This document shows positions 8,710 to 16,684 of a DNA stretch of 64,000 bases, piece by piece (position 1 is the first letter of the stretch; each line of letters starts with the position of its first letter). Below the pieces are notes generated by a model that ran no database searches, was not told the DNA's origin, and saw nothing but the letters and a program-made list of their open reading frames with translations. This DNA is from an uncultured Phycisphaerales bacterium. GTDB lineage: Bacteria > Planctomycetota > Phycisphaerae > Phycisphaerales > SM1A02. The DNA is taken from positions 1 to 64,000 of the forward strand of contig CAJQQE010000042.1 of the NCBI GenBank assembly GCA_905480395.1. The letters run 5' to 3'. The translations under genes and the position numbers were made by a program.

Positions 8710-9816
8710 TTATCGATCGGGAAGCCGGACGCGGCCAGGCCCGATCACCACCGCGGAGAATCGAGCGTTGCGGTCGCGTTCGCCGGCGTTGCGGAGGCGG
8801 CACTCGATGGTGTCGCCGATCCGCCCCTTTTCCATCGCGATACCGGGCACCTCGACGCGAACGCCGGCGCCGGTGGCGAGGATGAGCACCTCACCCTGCC
8901 GCTCCACGACAAACTCGGCCTTGAGAAGACCCGCGGTCAACGCGCTTCCTTCGGCGAGTGGCCGCACCAGTCGGCGATCTTCGAGCGCGTCGATCTCGAG
9001 CACGACCTCGGAGGGACGGATGGCCCGTTCCGCGAGATCGAAATCCGAGGAATCGAGTTCTCGGCCAGCCGCGAGATTCCGCGATGCGATCGGCACCGTT
9101 CGGACGATGCGAATATCCACTCTCGCGAGCGTCGCGCGAGCAGGCCGGCCATCCTGACGTTGCTGGGTAATCTTCACGTTGCATCGGTCACCCCGCGGAT
9201 CGCCAAGCAACTCGACGCGAAAAGCGGCGGCATCAACGATGAGCGCCTCGGCGGCAGTGGCGTCAATGGCCAGTCTGAGGCGAGCGGCTTCCGGACCCCA
9301 CGCCACAATCATTGATTTCGCGATCTGGCGAGCCACGTTCCCACCGGTTTCCAAGAGATCCGAAGCCGCCACGAATGGCGTCGCCTCCAGCGTTCCAGTT
9401 ACCAACGAGGGGGTGACCCGCTCGGAAGCCGTCACCGCAGACGCCTGAACATCTGGTTTCCGATCACGCATTCGACCTGCCGATGCGGGCGGCCGGACCA
9501 GTGTCACCCCGCCCTCCAGATCCAACGTACCCCAGTAGACGTTTGCCGCCTGCAATACGTCGCGGACTTCCGTGACCCGAATTCGGATGACACCGGTGTC
9601 CTCACAGGCCTCGGCTGGAAGAATGATGGTCTTCGATAACGCGACGGCCTGAGGCCCTTCGAGAATCGAGATGTCGCCAAGCCGAATCGGCTGATCAATG
9701 GCGGCTCGCCGAACCGAATGACGAAGCCGAATGACATCCGCGCTCAGGACGCCCGGAAAGAGGACGGTGACCACGAGCACCGTGGGAATCAAGATGTTAC
9801 GAAGCAAAGAGATCAT
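8710..9816 (-). CDS. flgA: Flagellar basal-body P-ring formation chaperone FlgA
   Basis: FlgA is a periplasmic chaperone for P-ring assembly. The 368-residue protein starts with a clear signal peptide (LLRNILIPTVLVVTVLFPGVLSA). The C-terminal half matches the SAF/FlgA region: VPIASRNLAAGRELDSSDF, RRLVRPLAEGSALTAGLL, VEVPGIAMEKGRIGDTIECR and RLRNAGERDRNARFSAVV. It is longer than typical FlgA (about 220 residues) because of an extra N-terminal region of about 150 residues, as in some other long FlgA proteins. It lies between flgG and flgH in the usual order. Confidence 0.85.
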   Translation of the reverse strand: MISLLRNILIPTVLVVTVLFPGVLSADVIRLRHSVRRAAIDQPIRLGDISILEGPQAVALSKTIILPAEACEDTGVIRIRVTEVRDVLQAANVYWGTLDLEGGVTLVRPPASAGRMRDRKPDVQASAVTASERVTPSLVTGTLEATPFVAASDLLETGGNVARQIAKSMIVAWGPEAARLRLAIDATAAEALIVDAAAFRVELLGDPRGDRCNVKITQQRQDGRPARATLARVDIRIVRTVPIASRNLAAGRELDSSDFDLAERAIRPSEVVLEIDALEDRRLVRPLAEGSALTAGLLKAEFVVERQGEVLILATGAGVRVEVPGIAMEKGRIGDTIECRLRNAGERDRNARFSAVVIGPGRVRLPDR

Positions 9817-9851
9817 GGCTCGGTCTCCGACACGAGGGTGATCGGTGAGGA

Positions 9852-10658
9852 TCAGTTGGCGATGTTCACCACGGTGCGGAGCGTTTCGTCCGCGGCCTGG
9901 AGGGCTTGGCTGTTCATTTCAAAGGTCCGCTGCGTCCGGATCAGGTCGACGAGTTCCGTGACCGGATTGACGTTGGAGCCCTCGAGGTAACCAGCCTGAA
10001 GCGTGCCGATTCCGTCGGTTCCCGCATCGGAGGTCTCCGGTGTGCCGGAGGCGTAGGTCTCGAGATACAGATTCTGGCCAATCGTCTCAAGTCCGGCGTT
10101 GTTCTGGAAGAGCGCTAACTCGAGCGTTCCAGCCTGCACCATGTCGATCGCGTTGGGATCTTTGTAGTAGACGCTTCCGTCGCTACCGATCGTGACTGCT
10201 GTCGCCTCGGTGGGAATCACGATGCTGGGTTCGATGCGGTAGCCGGTGTTGTTTGCCAGCACGAGATTTCCGTCCCGGTCGAGGGCCAAAGACCCATCGC
10301 GGGTGTAGGCAATCCCCTCACCCAACTCGCCGACGTCGACTTGAAGAAAACCATCGCCCTGGATCATGACATCGAGCGGACGATTGGTGGCGATGGCGGG
10401 GCCCTGCTCGAAATCGAGCTGCGTACCCGCGACTTCCACGCCGAGGCCGACGAAGAGGCCGATTGGACTCGTCGCATCGGCAATCTGGCTCTCGACCCCA
10501 GGCTGCTTCTTCTCAATGTAATAGAGGTCTTGAAAGTTGGTTCGGCTGGATTTGAACGCCGTGGTATTCGCATTCGCAAGATTATTCGCGATCACGTCCA
10601 ACTGGGTGTTCAGCGCGGACATGCCGCTGGCGGAGGTGTTGAGGGCGAGTGTACTCAT
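9852..10658 (-). CDS. flgG: Flagellar distal rod protein FlgG
   Basis: FlgG builds the distal part of the flagellar rod. The 268-residue product has the canonical length and signatures: N-terminal rod motif SGMSALNTQLDVIANNLANA, the FlgG-specific FQDLYYIEKKQPG, the middle GDGFLQVD and YTRDGSLALDRDGN, and the C-terminal LEGSNVNPVTELVDLI with RTFEMNSQALQAADETLRT. It follows flgF by 46 bases. Confidence 0.95.
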   Translation of the reverse strand: MSTLALNTSASGMSALNTQLDVIANNLANANTTAFKSSRTNFQDLYYIEKKQPGVESQIADATSPIGLFVGLGVEVAGTQLDFEQGPAIATNRPLDVMIQGDGFLQVDVGELGEGIAYTRDGSLALDRDGNLVLANNTGYRIEPSIVIPTEATAVTIGSDGSVYYKDPNAIDMVQAGTLELALFQNNAGLETIGQNLYLETYASGTPETSDAGTDGIGTLQAGYLEGSNVNPVTELVDLIRTQRTFEMNSQALQAADETLRTVVNIAN

Positions 10659-10704
10659 GGGAATGATTCCTGAAAGTGGCGAAATGCCGGAACGGGGTTC
10701 GGGA

Positions 10705-11457
10705 TCAGCCGACCGTGCCGAGACGGTTGATGGCGAGTTCCATCATGCGATCGTGAAGGTCAATGAATCGAGCCGAAGCCTGGACGGCCCGGCTCGACGC
10801 GACGAGGTCGGTCATGCTCTTAATCGGGTCGACGCCGGAATCCTCGATCCAACCCTGCTTGAGTTGAACGTCGGCGGATGCATCAGCGACCTTCCCGGTC
10901 CCGGCGTATCGAAAGATGTTTCCACCCGACTTCCGGAGGAGGCTCGGATCCGGCGCGGCAATACGGATTCTTCCCGATTCCTCGCCATCCACGGTGACGG
11001 TGCCATCCCCGCCGATCGCGATCAAGCCGGTTTCCGGGAGACGGATGGGGCGATTTCTGGTCGAGAGAACCGGCCGGCCTTCGGAGTCAACGAGTTCACC
11101 GTTGCCACCACGAGTGAATCCGCCATCGCGAGTAAAGCCATCGCCGTCACCATCTCGGACGACGAAGAATCCAGCCCCGGAAATCGCCACATCAAGATCG
11201 CCGCCGCGAGTCAGACCACCTTGCTGGAAGTTGGTCCAGGTCGGCTCGGCCAGAACACCGCCGCCAAGCCGCTCCAACAGAATCTGGGACGGTGTGTCCA
11301 TGCCCAATTCCTCCCGAGCAACCGGGCGTTCGCGGGTGAAGGTGTAGTCCGCCTTGAATCCCGGCGTCTGAGCGTTGGCGAGGTTGTTCGAAATGACGTC
11401 CTGCCGATGCATCTCGGTGGATAATCCCGCGGCCGACATCCAGAGTCCGTAGTTCAT
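10705..11457 (-). CDS. flgF: Flagellar proximal rod protein FlgF
   Basis: This is a 250-residue member of the FlgE/F/G/flagellin hook-basal-body superfamily. It opens with NYGLWMSAAGLSTEMHRQDV and ISNNLANAQTPGFKAD, has the middle GAGFFVVRDGDGDGFTRDG, and ends with a C-terminal FLG motif region (KQGWIEDSGVDPIKSMTDLV). Position upstream of flgG and divergence from it favour FlgF. Its start overlaps the stop of the small upstream gene by 4 bases (ATGA). Confidence 0.88.
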   Translation of the reverse strand: MNYGLWMSAAGLSTEMHRQDVISNNLANAQTPGFKADYTFTRERPVAREELGMDTPSQILLERLGGGVLAEPTWTNFQQGGLTRGGDLDVAISGAGFFVVRDGDGDGFTRDGGFTRGGNGELVDSEGRPVLSTRNRPIRLPETGLIAIGGDGTVTVDGEESGRIRIAAPDPSLLRKSGGNIFRYAGTGKVADASADVQLKQGWIEDSGVDPIKSMTDLVASSRAVQASARFIDLHDRMMELAINRLGTVG

Positions 11458-11798
11458 CGAGGCGTCTCCTGATCATCAAGGCCAGAGAATCCAGCCCCGA
11501 TCGGGAGTTCAGTTGCAATCACCGCGCCACTCGTGCCGAAGCTGACCATTCCCCGATGCATGGCGGCCGCAAGGCCCGCGACGCGGAGTACCTCGCCACC
11601 GATCGCCGAGGCAGGCGCATCCGATGCCAGTTGATCGCGCAAGATCCGCAGTAACTGCGCATCTAAAGCCGACGGGTGATCCTCTGCGAGGCCCGGGGTC
11701 GGCGGTGCTGCAGCGTCACATCCATGCGACATGCAGCCAGATTGGTGACGGGTGGGACGGAGATCCTCTCCGACCGCCCGAGGTCGTTCGATCCGCAT
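11454..11798 (-). CDS. Uncharacterised small protein, first gene of the flagellar operon
   Basis: I do not recognise a family. The ATG at 11798 has AAGGAG 5 bases upstream and gives 114 residues. The N-terminal 40 residues are Arg/Pro/His-rich with two Cys and look disordered. The rest (LDAQLLRILRDQLASD...) is probably helical followed by short strands. The 4-base overlap with flgF and a sigma-54-type promoter about 40 bases upstream make it the leader gene of the flgF-G-A-H transcript, so a basal-body assembly or regulatory role is plausible but unproven. The frame stays open to 11891, but the promoter lies in that extension. Confidence 0.6.
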   Translation of the reverse strand: MRIERPRAVGEDLRPTRHQSGCMSHGCDAAAPPTPGLAEDHPSALDAQLLRILRDQLASDAPASAIGGEVLRVAGLAAAMHRGMVSFGTSGAVIATELPIGAGFSGLDDQETPR

Positions 11799-11837
11799 GG
11801 GCACTCCTTGCCAAAAAGCGGTGCGAGCCAAGGGAAT

Positions 11838-11853
11838 AGCAACCGCCGTGCCC
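11838..11853 (-). promoter_or_regulatory. Sigma-54 (-24/-12) promoter of the flagellar operon
   Basis: On the minus strand the sequence is GGGCACG-GCGG-TTGCT, against the consensus TGGCACG-N4-TTGCW. It matches at all positions but the first. The GG and GC dinucleotides are exactly 10 bases apart. Transcription would start near 11828, leaving a 30-base leader with AAGGAG before the ATG at 11798. Confidence 0.7.
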
Positions 11854-11981
11854 ACCTTGCAAAAACAAGGCGAACACGGCGGGAGAGTCATTTATTGGTT
11901 CTTTCAACCCACTGGCATCAACGCCAAAGAGCAAACTCCAACTTCTGGCGCGGGCGCGGAGCGCAGGATCTGCACGATCCA

Positions 11982-12356
11982 TCAGCCTGCGGCATCGGCT
12001 CCCAATTGCAGTACCGATTCGACGTAGCGACGGAGATCAGCTTCTTTCTCCGCGGTCAAACTGGTCTCTTCAATCATCTCCGGAAGGATGTGACCCCAAT
12101 CTTGAACGGAATACGTCAAGATCGGCTCGGGGACATGACACTTGCTGCAGTCGACGAGATACACCATTCGCCCCCGCTCCAACGCCGCCTTCCGCTCGGA
12201 ATCATCGACGGCATCCCCCAACACCAACATCTCAACTGGCGGTGCGACTCGATCCCACGAGGTCGCGGCGCATCCGAGCGAGAGATTGACGGCCAAGAGA
12301 CCCATGACCGCCCGACGCTCCAAGATCCAGCGGCATTGCAAAATCAGATCGACCAT
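11982..12356 (-). CDS. Mono-heme c-type lipoprotein
   Basis: This is a short exported protein of 124 residues. The N-terminus has Arg residues, a hydrophobic core and a lipobox-like LSLGC, so it should be lipid-anchored after about 26 residues. A single heme-c site CSKCH lies in LVDCSKCHVPEPILTYS, followed by a helical tail with several possible Met axial ligands. Its ATG shares one base with the stop of the upstream barrel gene (TGATG), so the pair is translationally coupled and shares the Fur-like promoter. A role in electron transfer to metal at the outer membrane is an inference from that context. Confidence 0.72.
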   Translation of the reverse strand: MVDLILQCRWILERRAVMGLLAVNLSLGCAATSWDRVAPPVEMLVLGDAVDDSERKAALERGRMVYLVDCSKCHVPEPILTYSVQDWGHILPEMIEETSLTAEKEADLRRYVESVLQLGADAAG

Positions 12357-13135
12357 CAGAAGTCGATTCCGAAGATCGTTCGCAACTGGAATCGCTCGAC
12401 GCCCGGAACTCGATTGAGGCCGACCTCGAAAGTCGTCGTGATGTGCCAGCCACGTCCTCGATAGGACAATGCCGGCCCGGCATAAAACCTGGTGGTGTCG
12501 GTACCTGCCCAGTCGGGGATCGGCGTGATGGCCAGGATTTCCGCACCGACCGAGAAACTGGGGACCACCTGATAGGCGATGCCGAGGTAGTTGGCGATCT
12601 TGCCCTTGGAATTCACATACCGGGCCCCGTTGGCCCCGTTGTCCTCCCACTCCGCTTCGAGCACGAAGTTGTAGCCAAAGTTCCAGCGATCGATGGTCTT
12701 CTGGAAGAGCGCCTTGCCTTCGAGCGCGAATTTCTCGCTTCCGATCTTGAATTCGCCATACCCGGCAAAGCCAATCGGGTCGGTCACCGGATCGGAGAAC
12801 TTGTATTTGAACTCCAGCGCACTGGTCCGAAACTCCGTGATGGTGCCGCTGGAGTCTGAGTGCTTGACCCGCCAGTCCGCGAGGTAGACCGCCATCTGGA
12901 AGTTGTCGGTGATGCCAAACTCAAATTCGTGCCGGAAGTCGAATCGGTACTTGCCGTCGTCGTCGTCGTCGTAGTCCCATTTCGCCGTCACATATTGCTC
13001 GTATTCCATTTCGCCGGGCGCATGGACGTTGACGGTCTTGAGGTAAGTCCACATCCCCTGGTCAGCGAGCCCCGTTCGGGACACGGTGAAGACAGCCAAG
13101 ATCACCAGAAGGCGAATGAAGAGAGGAAGTGACAA
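12356..13135 (-). CDS. Outer-membrane beta-barrel protein, resembles DUF6662 family, TTG start
   Basis: The product has 259 residues: a signal peptide (LPLFIRLLVILAVFTVSRTG, cleaved near GLA-DQ), then alternating strands rich in Trp, Tyr and Phe (YRFDFRHEFEFGITDNFQMAV, WNFGYNFVLEAEW, FSVGAEILA) and a terminal phenylalanine (RTIFGIDF), the outer-membrane insertion signature. The pattern resembles DUF6662 barrels as I recall them. I start at the TTG at 13135 because AAGGAA is 6 bases upstream. The ATGs at 13183 and 13225 would place the promoter and palindromes inside the coding region. It is the first gene of a putative metal-regulated operon with the heme lipoprotein. The transported substrate is unknown. 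Confidence 0.72.
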   Translation of the reverse strand: MSLPLFIRLLVILAVFTVSRTGLADQGMWTYLKTVNVHAPGEMEYEQYVTAKWDYDDDDDGKYRFDFRHEFEFGITDNFQMAVYLADWRVKHSDSSGTITEFRTSALEFKYKFSDPVTDPIGFAGYGEFKIGSEKFALEGKALFQKTIDRWNFGYNFVLEAEWEDNGANGARYVNSKGKIANYLGIAYQVVPSFSVGAEILAITPIPDWAGTDTTRFYAGPALSYRGRGWHITTTFEVGLNRVPGVERFQLRTIFGIDF

Positions 13136-13151
13136 GAGCGATTCCTTATGT

Positions 13152-13172
13152 TGCGATTGAGTCTCAACCACA
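13152..13172 (-). promoter_or_regulatory. Second, degenerate copy of the Fur-like operator
   Basis: The core TTGAG-T-CTCAA is a perfect inverted repeat and the left arm TGCGA keeps most of TGCAA, while the right arm is lost. It lies just after the predicted transcription start, its centre 49 bases from that of the first box. Confidence 0.5.
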
Positions 13173-13193
13173 GACTGTTCCATGGCGGCGGAG

Positions 13194-13222
13194 ATAATAC
13201 TGCAATTGAGACTCAGTTGCAA
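13194..13222 (-). promoter_or_regulatory. Promoter of the barrel/heme-lipoprotein operon
   Basis: On the minus strand, TTGCAA (13222-13217) serves as the -35 and TATTAT (13199-13194) as the -10, with a 17-base spacer. Transcription would start near 13187, about 50 bases before the TTG start codon. Confidence 0.6.
13201..13221 (-). promoter_or_regulatory. Fur-family operator, near-perfect palindrome
   Basis: The 21 bases read TGCAA(N)TGAG(N)CTCA(N)TTGCA with a single central base. Nine of ten base pairs are symmetric. It covers the -35 element and most of the spacer, the classical position for a metal-dependent repressor. The half-sites resemble Fur/Zur boxes of the TGCAAnTGAGAnTCA type. Confidence 0.6.
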
Positions 13223-13227
13223 CACTA

Positions 13228-13870
13228 CGGAAAGGCACCGAAAAATGCCTTTCTTGATGTGTTCGCCGGGTTGAATGGCTTGTCATCCTTCCGGCCGAGC
13301 AGCCCACGCCAACCAGTCCTGCCACCTGCCACGCTCCCCGGCCCCATCAGAAGTTGATACCTAGGCCCCGAATATGGCGGGAATTCAAGGGTTCATCCGA
13401 TGTTGCCTCGCAGTCAAGAACAGGTTCGACGCCCAGATCGCGTCGTTCCGGCTCGCTGTCCGAAGCCCGCGACGTCAAAAGCTTCAGACAGAGATGCGAT
13501 CGCTCACCCCCCGGCTCGGAGAGCCGATCGGCGAAGGACCGCCGCATGCCCCAGATGCTTTTGAACCAGGCCCCCTTGAAACTCGAGCCAGCGTTGCATC
13601 GACCGCGACCACACCGGTCGGGGCCGGCCGCAAGCCCTCCGATCGATCAGGATGACGCTCGAGACGTCGTCTCTGAATCTTGCCGATTCATCGGGCGGAA
13701 TGACAAGAGATGCGCCGACCGATTCTCGCTCGGTCACCTGGACCAGATGCTCGACATCTGCCTGGGCACCGGTTCCTCAGGTTGTTTGATGTACCACCGA
13801 CTTCGAATGGAGGAGGAGCAGGGCATCGTCGTCTCCAACTCCCCCATTCCCCATCTTGTGACGCTCACCC
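13228..13870. other. About 640 bases without a convincing gene
   Basis: No frame here has a recognisable domain. On the minus strand, two adjacent frames (about 13770-13504 and 13547-13347) look weakly coding. The second ends ...IRGLGINF, an outer-membrane-protein-like C-terminus. They are out of register with each other, so this could be a decayed barrel gene, but nothing is firm. The xerD promoter must lie at the right end. Confidence 0.35.
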
Positions 13871-14791
13871 ATGATGGTGAATCGCTCCGGCTTCGACCAA
13901 CCGGTTCGTGAATTTCTGACCTACGTCCGCATCGAGGCTGGCCTCGCGCCCGCGACGCTCGAAGCGTACGGTCGGGACCTTGGCGATCTCGTCGCGACCC
14001 TGGTCTCCAATGGCATCGAGTCTATGGATGCGGTCGAGCCGAACGACGTCGCCGATCATCTTCGAGGATTGAGCCGGGACCGCGGACTCGAGCCAACCTC
14101 GATCATCAGGCACCTGGCAACTGCCCGAGTGTTTTTTCGCTGGCTTTGTTCAAATGGGAAGATCCGGCGAGACCCTGCCCGACTGCTCGAGCGACCCACA
14201 AAGTGGAAGCGAATGCCCGGCGTGATGAGCCCCATGAAAATGCGGAAACTCGTCGAAGCCCCGGAGCCTGATCACGGCCGACTCTGGGTACGCGATCGCG
14301 CCATGCTTGAGCTGATGTACGCGGCGGGCCTTCGGGCCAGCGAGGTGACAGCGCTTCGGGTCGACGAATTCCACGAGCAAATGGCGAGCCTTACCGTCAC
14401 GGGGAAAGGAACCAAACAGCGCGTCGTACCGATCGGGGACCCCGCGGTGAAATGGACCCTGAAATATCTTGAAGAGACCCGCCCGAATCTCCTTCGATTT
14501 GATGACGGTCGAGACCGCAGCCACCTGATGCTCTCCTTCAGCGGCCGCCCCCTTGAGCGGGTCGCGGTGTGGCAGATCGTCCGCAAGTACGCGGCAATTG
14601 CCGGCCTTCGAGACGTTCATCCCCACAAACTTCGCCACAGTTTCGCGACTCATCTTCTCATGGGCGGCGCCGACCTTCGGGTCGTTCAGGACCTCTTGGG
14701 CCACGCGGATATCAGCACGACCCAGATCTATACCCATGTCGACCGAACGCAACTTCGAGAAGTGGTCAAGAGCCATCACCCTCGTCCCTGA
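13871..14791 (+). CDS. xerD: Tyrosine recombinase XerD-like
   Basis: This is a site-specific recombinase for resolving chromosome dimers at dif. The 306 residues match the length of XerC/D. The N-terminal SAM-like DNA-binding domain (residues 1-100) has FLTYVRIEAGLAPATLEAYGRD. The catalytic domain has LYAAGLRASE-type Arg (MYAAGLRASEV), TGKGTKQRVVPIG (Lys), HPHKLRHSFATHLL (HxxR), LLGHADISTTQIYTH (His and Tyr nucleophile). All catalytic residues are intact. No mobile-element genes are nearby, so a housekeeping Xer role is most likely. XerC and XerD cannot be told apart with certainty by eye. Confidence 0.9.
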   Translation: MMVNRSGFDQPVREFLTYVRIEAGLAPATLEAYGRDLGDLVATLVSNGIESMDAVEPNDVADHLRGLSRDRGLEPTSIIRHLATARVFFRWLCSNGKIRRDPARLLERPTKWKRMPGVMSPMKMRKLVEAPEPDHGRLWVRDRAMLELMYAAGLRASEVTALRVDEFHEQMASLTVTGKGTKQRVVPIGDPAVKWTLKYLEETRPNLLRFDDGRDRSHLMLSFSGRPLERVAVWQIVRKYAAIAGLRDVHPHKLRHSFATHLLMGGADLRVVQDLLGHADISTTQIYTHVDRTQLREVVKSHHPRP

Positions 14792-14826
14792 GCAACATGA
14801 TCACGCCCGAGTTCGGGCCACTTGAA

Positions 14827-15849
14827 TCAAAGCAAGCGAAGGTGGTCCGCGATTTGCACCGCGTTCAGAGCGGCACCTTTCCGCAGTTGGTCCCCGCAGA
14901 CAAACATCGCGATGCCGCCGTCGTTCGGCACTCCGCCGTCTCGACGAATCCGACCGACTAGGACCTCATCCCGACCCGACGCGTCAATCGGCTCGGGAAA
15001 CTTGTTGCCATCGTGGCCGTCTACTACCACCACACCATTCGTCGCCTCAAGCTCTGATCGCACCTCTTGAGGATCGACGGCCCGGTCAAATTCAAGATGT
15101 AACGCTTCCGCATGCGCCCGCAAGACCGGCACTCGGACACAGGTTGCGGACACGCGAAGCTCGGCGTCGCCGAGAATCCGCCGTGATTCTTGCTCCAGTT
15201 TTCGTTCTTCCTGGTTCACACCATCGGCGTCGGCCGGCGAGTCGTGACTGAAGACGTTGAAGATCATCTGGCGACCGGTTCGCTCCATCGGCAACGGATC
15301 ACCGACGGCCCAGGCCCGCGCCTGCGCTTCCAGTTCCTCCATCGCCGCCGCACCCGCGCCGGAGATTGCCTGATACGTGCTCGCAGAGATCCGCAGAATG
15401 CGGCCGAACTTTCGCAACGGAGAGATCGCTGCCAGCGCGATGATCGTCGAACAATTTGGATTCGCCACGATGCCTGGCGACCGAAAGTCGTCCAGATCGT
15501 CTTCATTCACCCCGACCACGACGAGCGGGCAAGAAAGATCCGATCGAAAGGCACTTGAGTTGTCGATGACCACGCCACCGCATTCGACCGCCATCGGCGC
15601 GAGCCGACGGCTCACCTCGGCGCCCGCTGCGAAGAACACCACGGCCGATTCCGCAAACGCAGCGCGACACGCTGCATCGTCCGCCGCGGCGACGGAAACT
15701 GAACCCTCGCCATATTCAATCGAACGGCCGACGCTACTCGGAGAGGCGAGCACCCGGCATCGCGTAGGAGCGATCCCGCGATCCGCAAGAATCCCAAGCA
15801 ACTCCAGACCGACGGCACCAGTGCCACCCACGATGGTGATTCCATCCAT
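14827..15849 (-). CDS. asd: Aspartate-semialdehyde dehydrogenase
   Basis: This enzyme reduces aspartyl phosphate with NADPH to the semialdehyde, for lysine, threonine, methionine and peptidoglycan precursor synthesis. The 340 residues show the N-terminal ITIVGGTGAVGLELLGIL nucleotide loop, VVIDNSSAFR, the catalytic Cys in GIVANPNCSTI, YQAISGAGAAAMEEL and the later AHAEALHLEF with the catalytic His region. Length and motif order are those of the common bacterial Asd. It converges on xerD with a 35-base gap. Confidence 0.95.
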   Translation of the reverse strand: MDGITIVGGTGAVGLELLGILADRGIAPTRCRVLASPSSVGRSIEYGEGSVSVAAADDAACRAAFAESAVVFFAAGAEVSRRLAPMAVECGGVVIDNSSAFRSDLSCPLVVVGVNEDDLDDFRSPGIVANPNCSTIIALAAISPLRKFGRILRISASTYQAISGAGAAAMEELEAQARAWAVGDPLPMERTGRQMIFNVFSHDSPADADGVNQEERKLEQESRRILGDAELRVSATCVRVPVLRAHAEALHLEFDRAVDPQEVRSELEATNGVVVVDGHDGNKFPEPIDASGRDEVLVGRIRRDGGVPNDGGIAMFVCGDQLRKGAALNAVQIADHLRLL

Positions 15850-15948
15850 GAATGGAGGGTAGCAGGATGCGGTTGAGAAATGACCGCCCCGAGCAACCGC
15901 AGCGCGGACAACGCGAACGGTCCCGATCGATGAACGGAACCGGCCAAT

Positions 15949-16386
15949 CTAGAGGGAGCCGAGAAGCACCACGCCCGCGGCAATCCACGCAGACTCTGCG
16001 GCTGCAGCCCGCGCCTCATCGACGAGAATCCAGTCGGTATCGAACGTCGAGATCGCCAGCACCGGCACCCCGGCATCCCGAAGTGGCTCGATGATCCCGA
16101 CCAAGACGCCCACCAACTCGAAGTCGAGGGTGCCCGGTATCGACCACGTCCGGAACGGTCCGGCCCGTCGCGAGTCTTCTGTGGATCCCACCAGTGGATC
16201 CGACCAACTTCGGATCACGCTCGTCTCATCAGGCGTGCGAACGATGGCGTCCAACCCTGAGAAGCCCGCAGCCGGGGGCGGAACATCAGCGCCGACCGGG
16301 AGTCGGAGCACCGCGAACGCGCCAGGACGGCGTTGCAGTGAGCGAGGTGAAGAAGGACTGGCGAGCGCGGACATCAGTGGCATCAT
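15949..16386 (-). CDS. ACT-domain protein
   Basis: This is a cytoplasmic protein of 145 residues. It resembles the short ACT_7/CASTOR-like amino-acid sensors: a first half ending in EtSvI-type strand (PDETSVIRSWSDPL), then RTWSIPGTLDFELVGVLVGI, LRDAGVPVLAISTFDTDWI and LVDEARAAAAESAWIAAG, the usual last strand-helix of the family. GAGGTGA lies about 7 bases before the ATG. It sits 99 bases upstream of asd on the same strand, so a regulatory link to the aspartate pathway is possible but only suggested by position. Confidence 0.8.
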   Translation of the reverse strand: MMPLMSALASPSSPRSLQRRPGAFAVLRLPVGADVPPPAAGFSGLDAIVRTPDETSVIRSWSDPLVGSTEDSRRAGPFRTWSIPGTLDFELVGVLVGIIEPLRDAGVPVLAISTFDTDWILVDEARAAAAESAWIAAGVVLLGSL

Positions 16387-16540
16387 CCACGATCACCTCG
16401 AACGAGGCATGATTTTGAAAATTGAAGGAAGACCGATCTGAGGGCTTTGGTCAGCAACAGCGATTGATCTCGTGCGATCAGTTGGGCAGGTTGCGATGGC
16501 ATCCGAAGCCTAACGGAGCCTCTGCCACCAAAAAACGCGG

Positions 16541-16568
16541 TTGACCCCCACCGGTACGGGTGTAGAAT
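16541..16568 (+). promoter_or_regulatory. Sigma-70-type promoter of the tRNA-Gln gene
   Basis: TTGACC (16541-16546) and TAGAAT (16563-16568) are separated by 16 bases, with a TG just before the -10. Transcription would start near 16575, about 25 bases before the tRNA. Confidence 0.6.
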
Positions 16569-16600
16569 CTCCTTCCGGTGGTGCCTCGCACCGCCGATAT

Positions 16601-16671
16601 TGGGGATTAGTGTAACGGTAGCACGACTGATTCTGATTCAGTTAGTCCAAGTTCGAATCTCGGATCCCCAG
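16601..16671 (+). tRNA. tRNA-Gln (anticodon CUG)
   Basis: A full cloverleaf folds. The acceptor stem TGGGGAT (16601-16607) pairs with ATCCCCA (16664-16670), with discriminator G. The D stem is GTGT/GCAC. The anticodon stem ACTGA/TCAGT carries loop TTCTGAT, with CTG at 16633-16635. The T loop is TTCGAAT. Weak first pair U-A, C34 and discriminator G fit glutamine. The T stem CCAAG/CTCGG has one A-C mismatch. The 3' CCA is not encoded. Confidence 0.92.
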
Positions 16672-16684
16672 TTGCCACAGACGA

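Noticed and set aside
13871-16671. XerD-like recombinase near a tRNA considered as an integrative element
   Set aside because: The recombinase matches housekeeping Xer in length and motifs, it is not adjacent to the tRNA, no repeated tRNA 3' end was seen, and the genes between are core metabolism.
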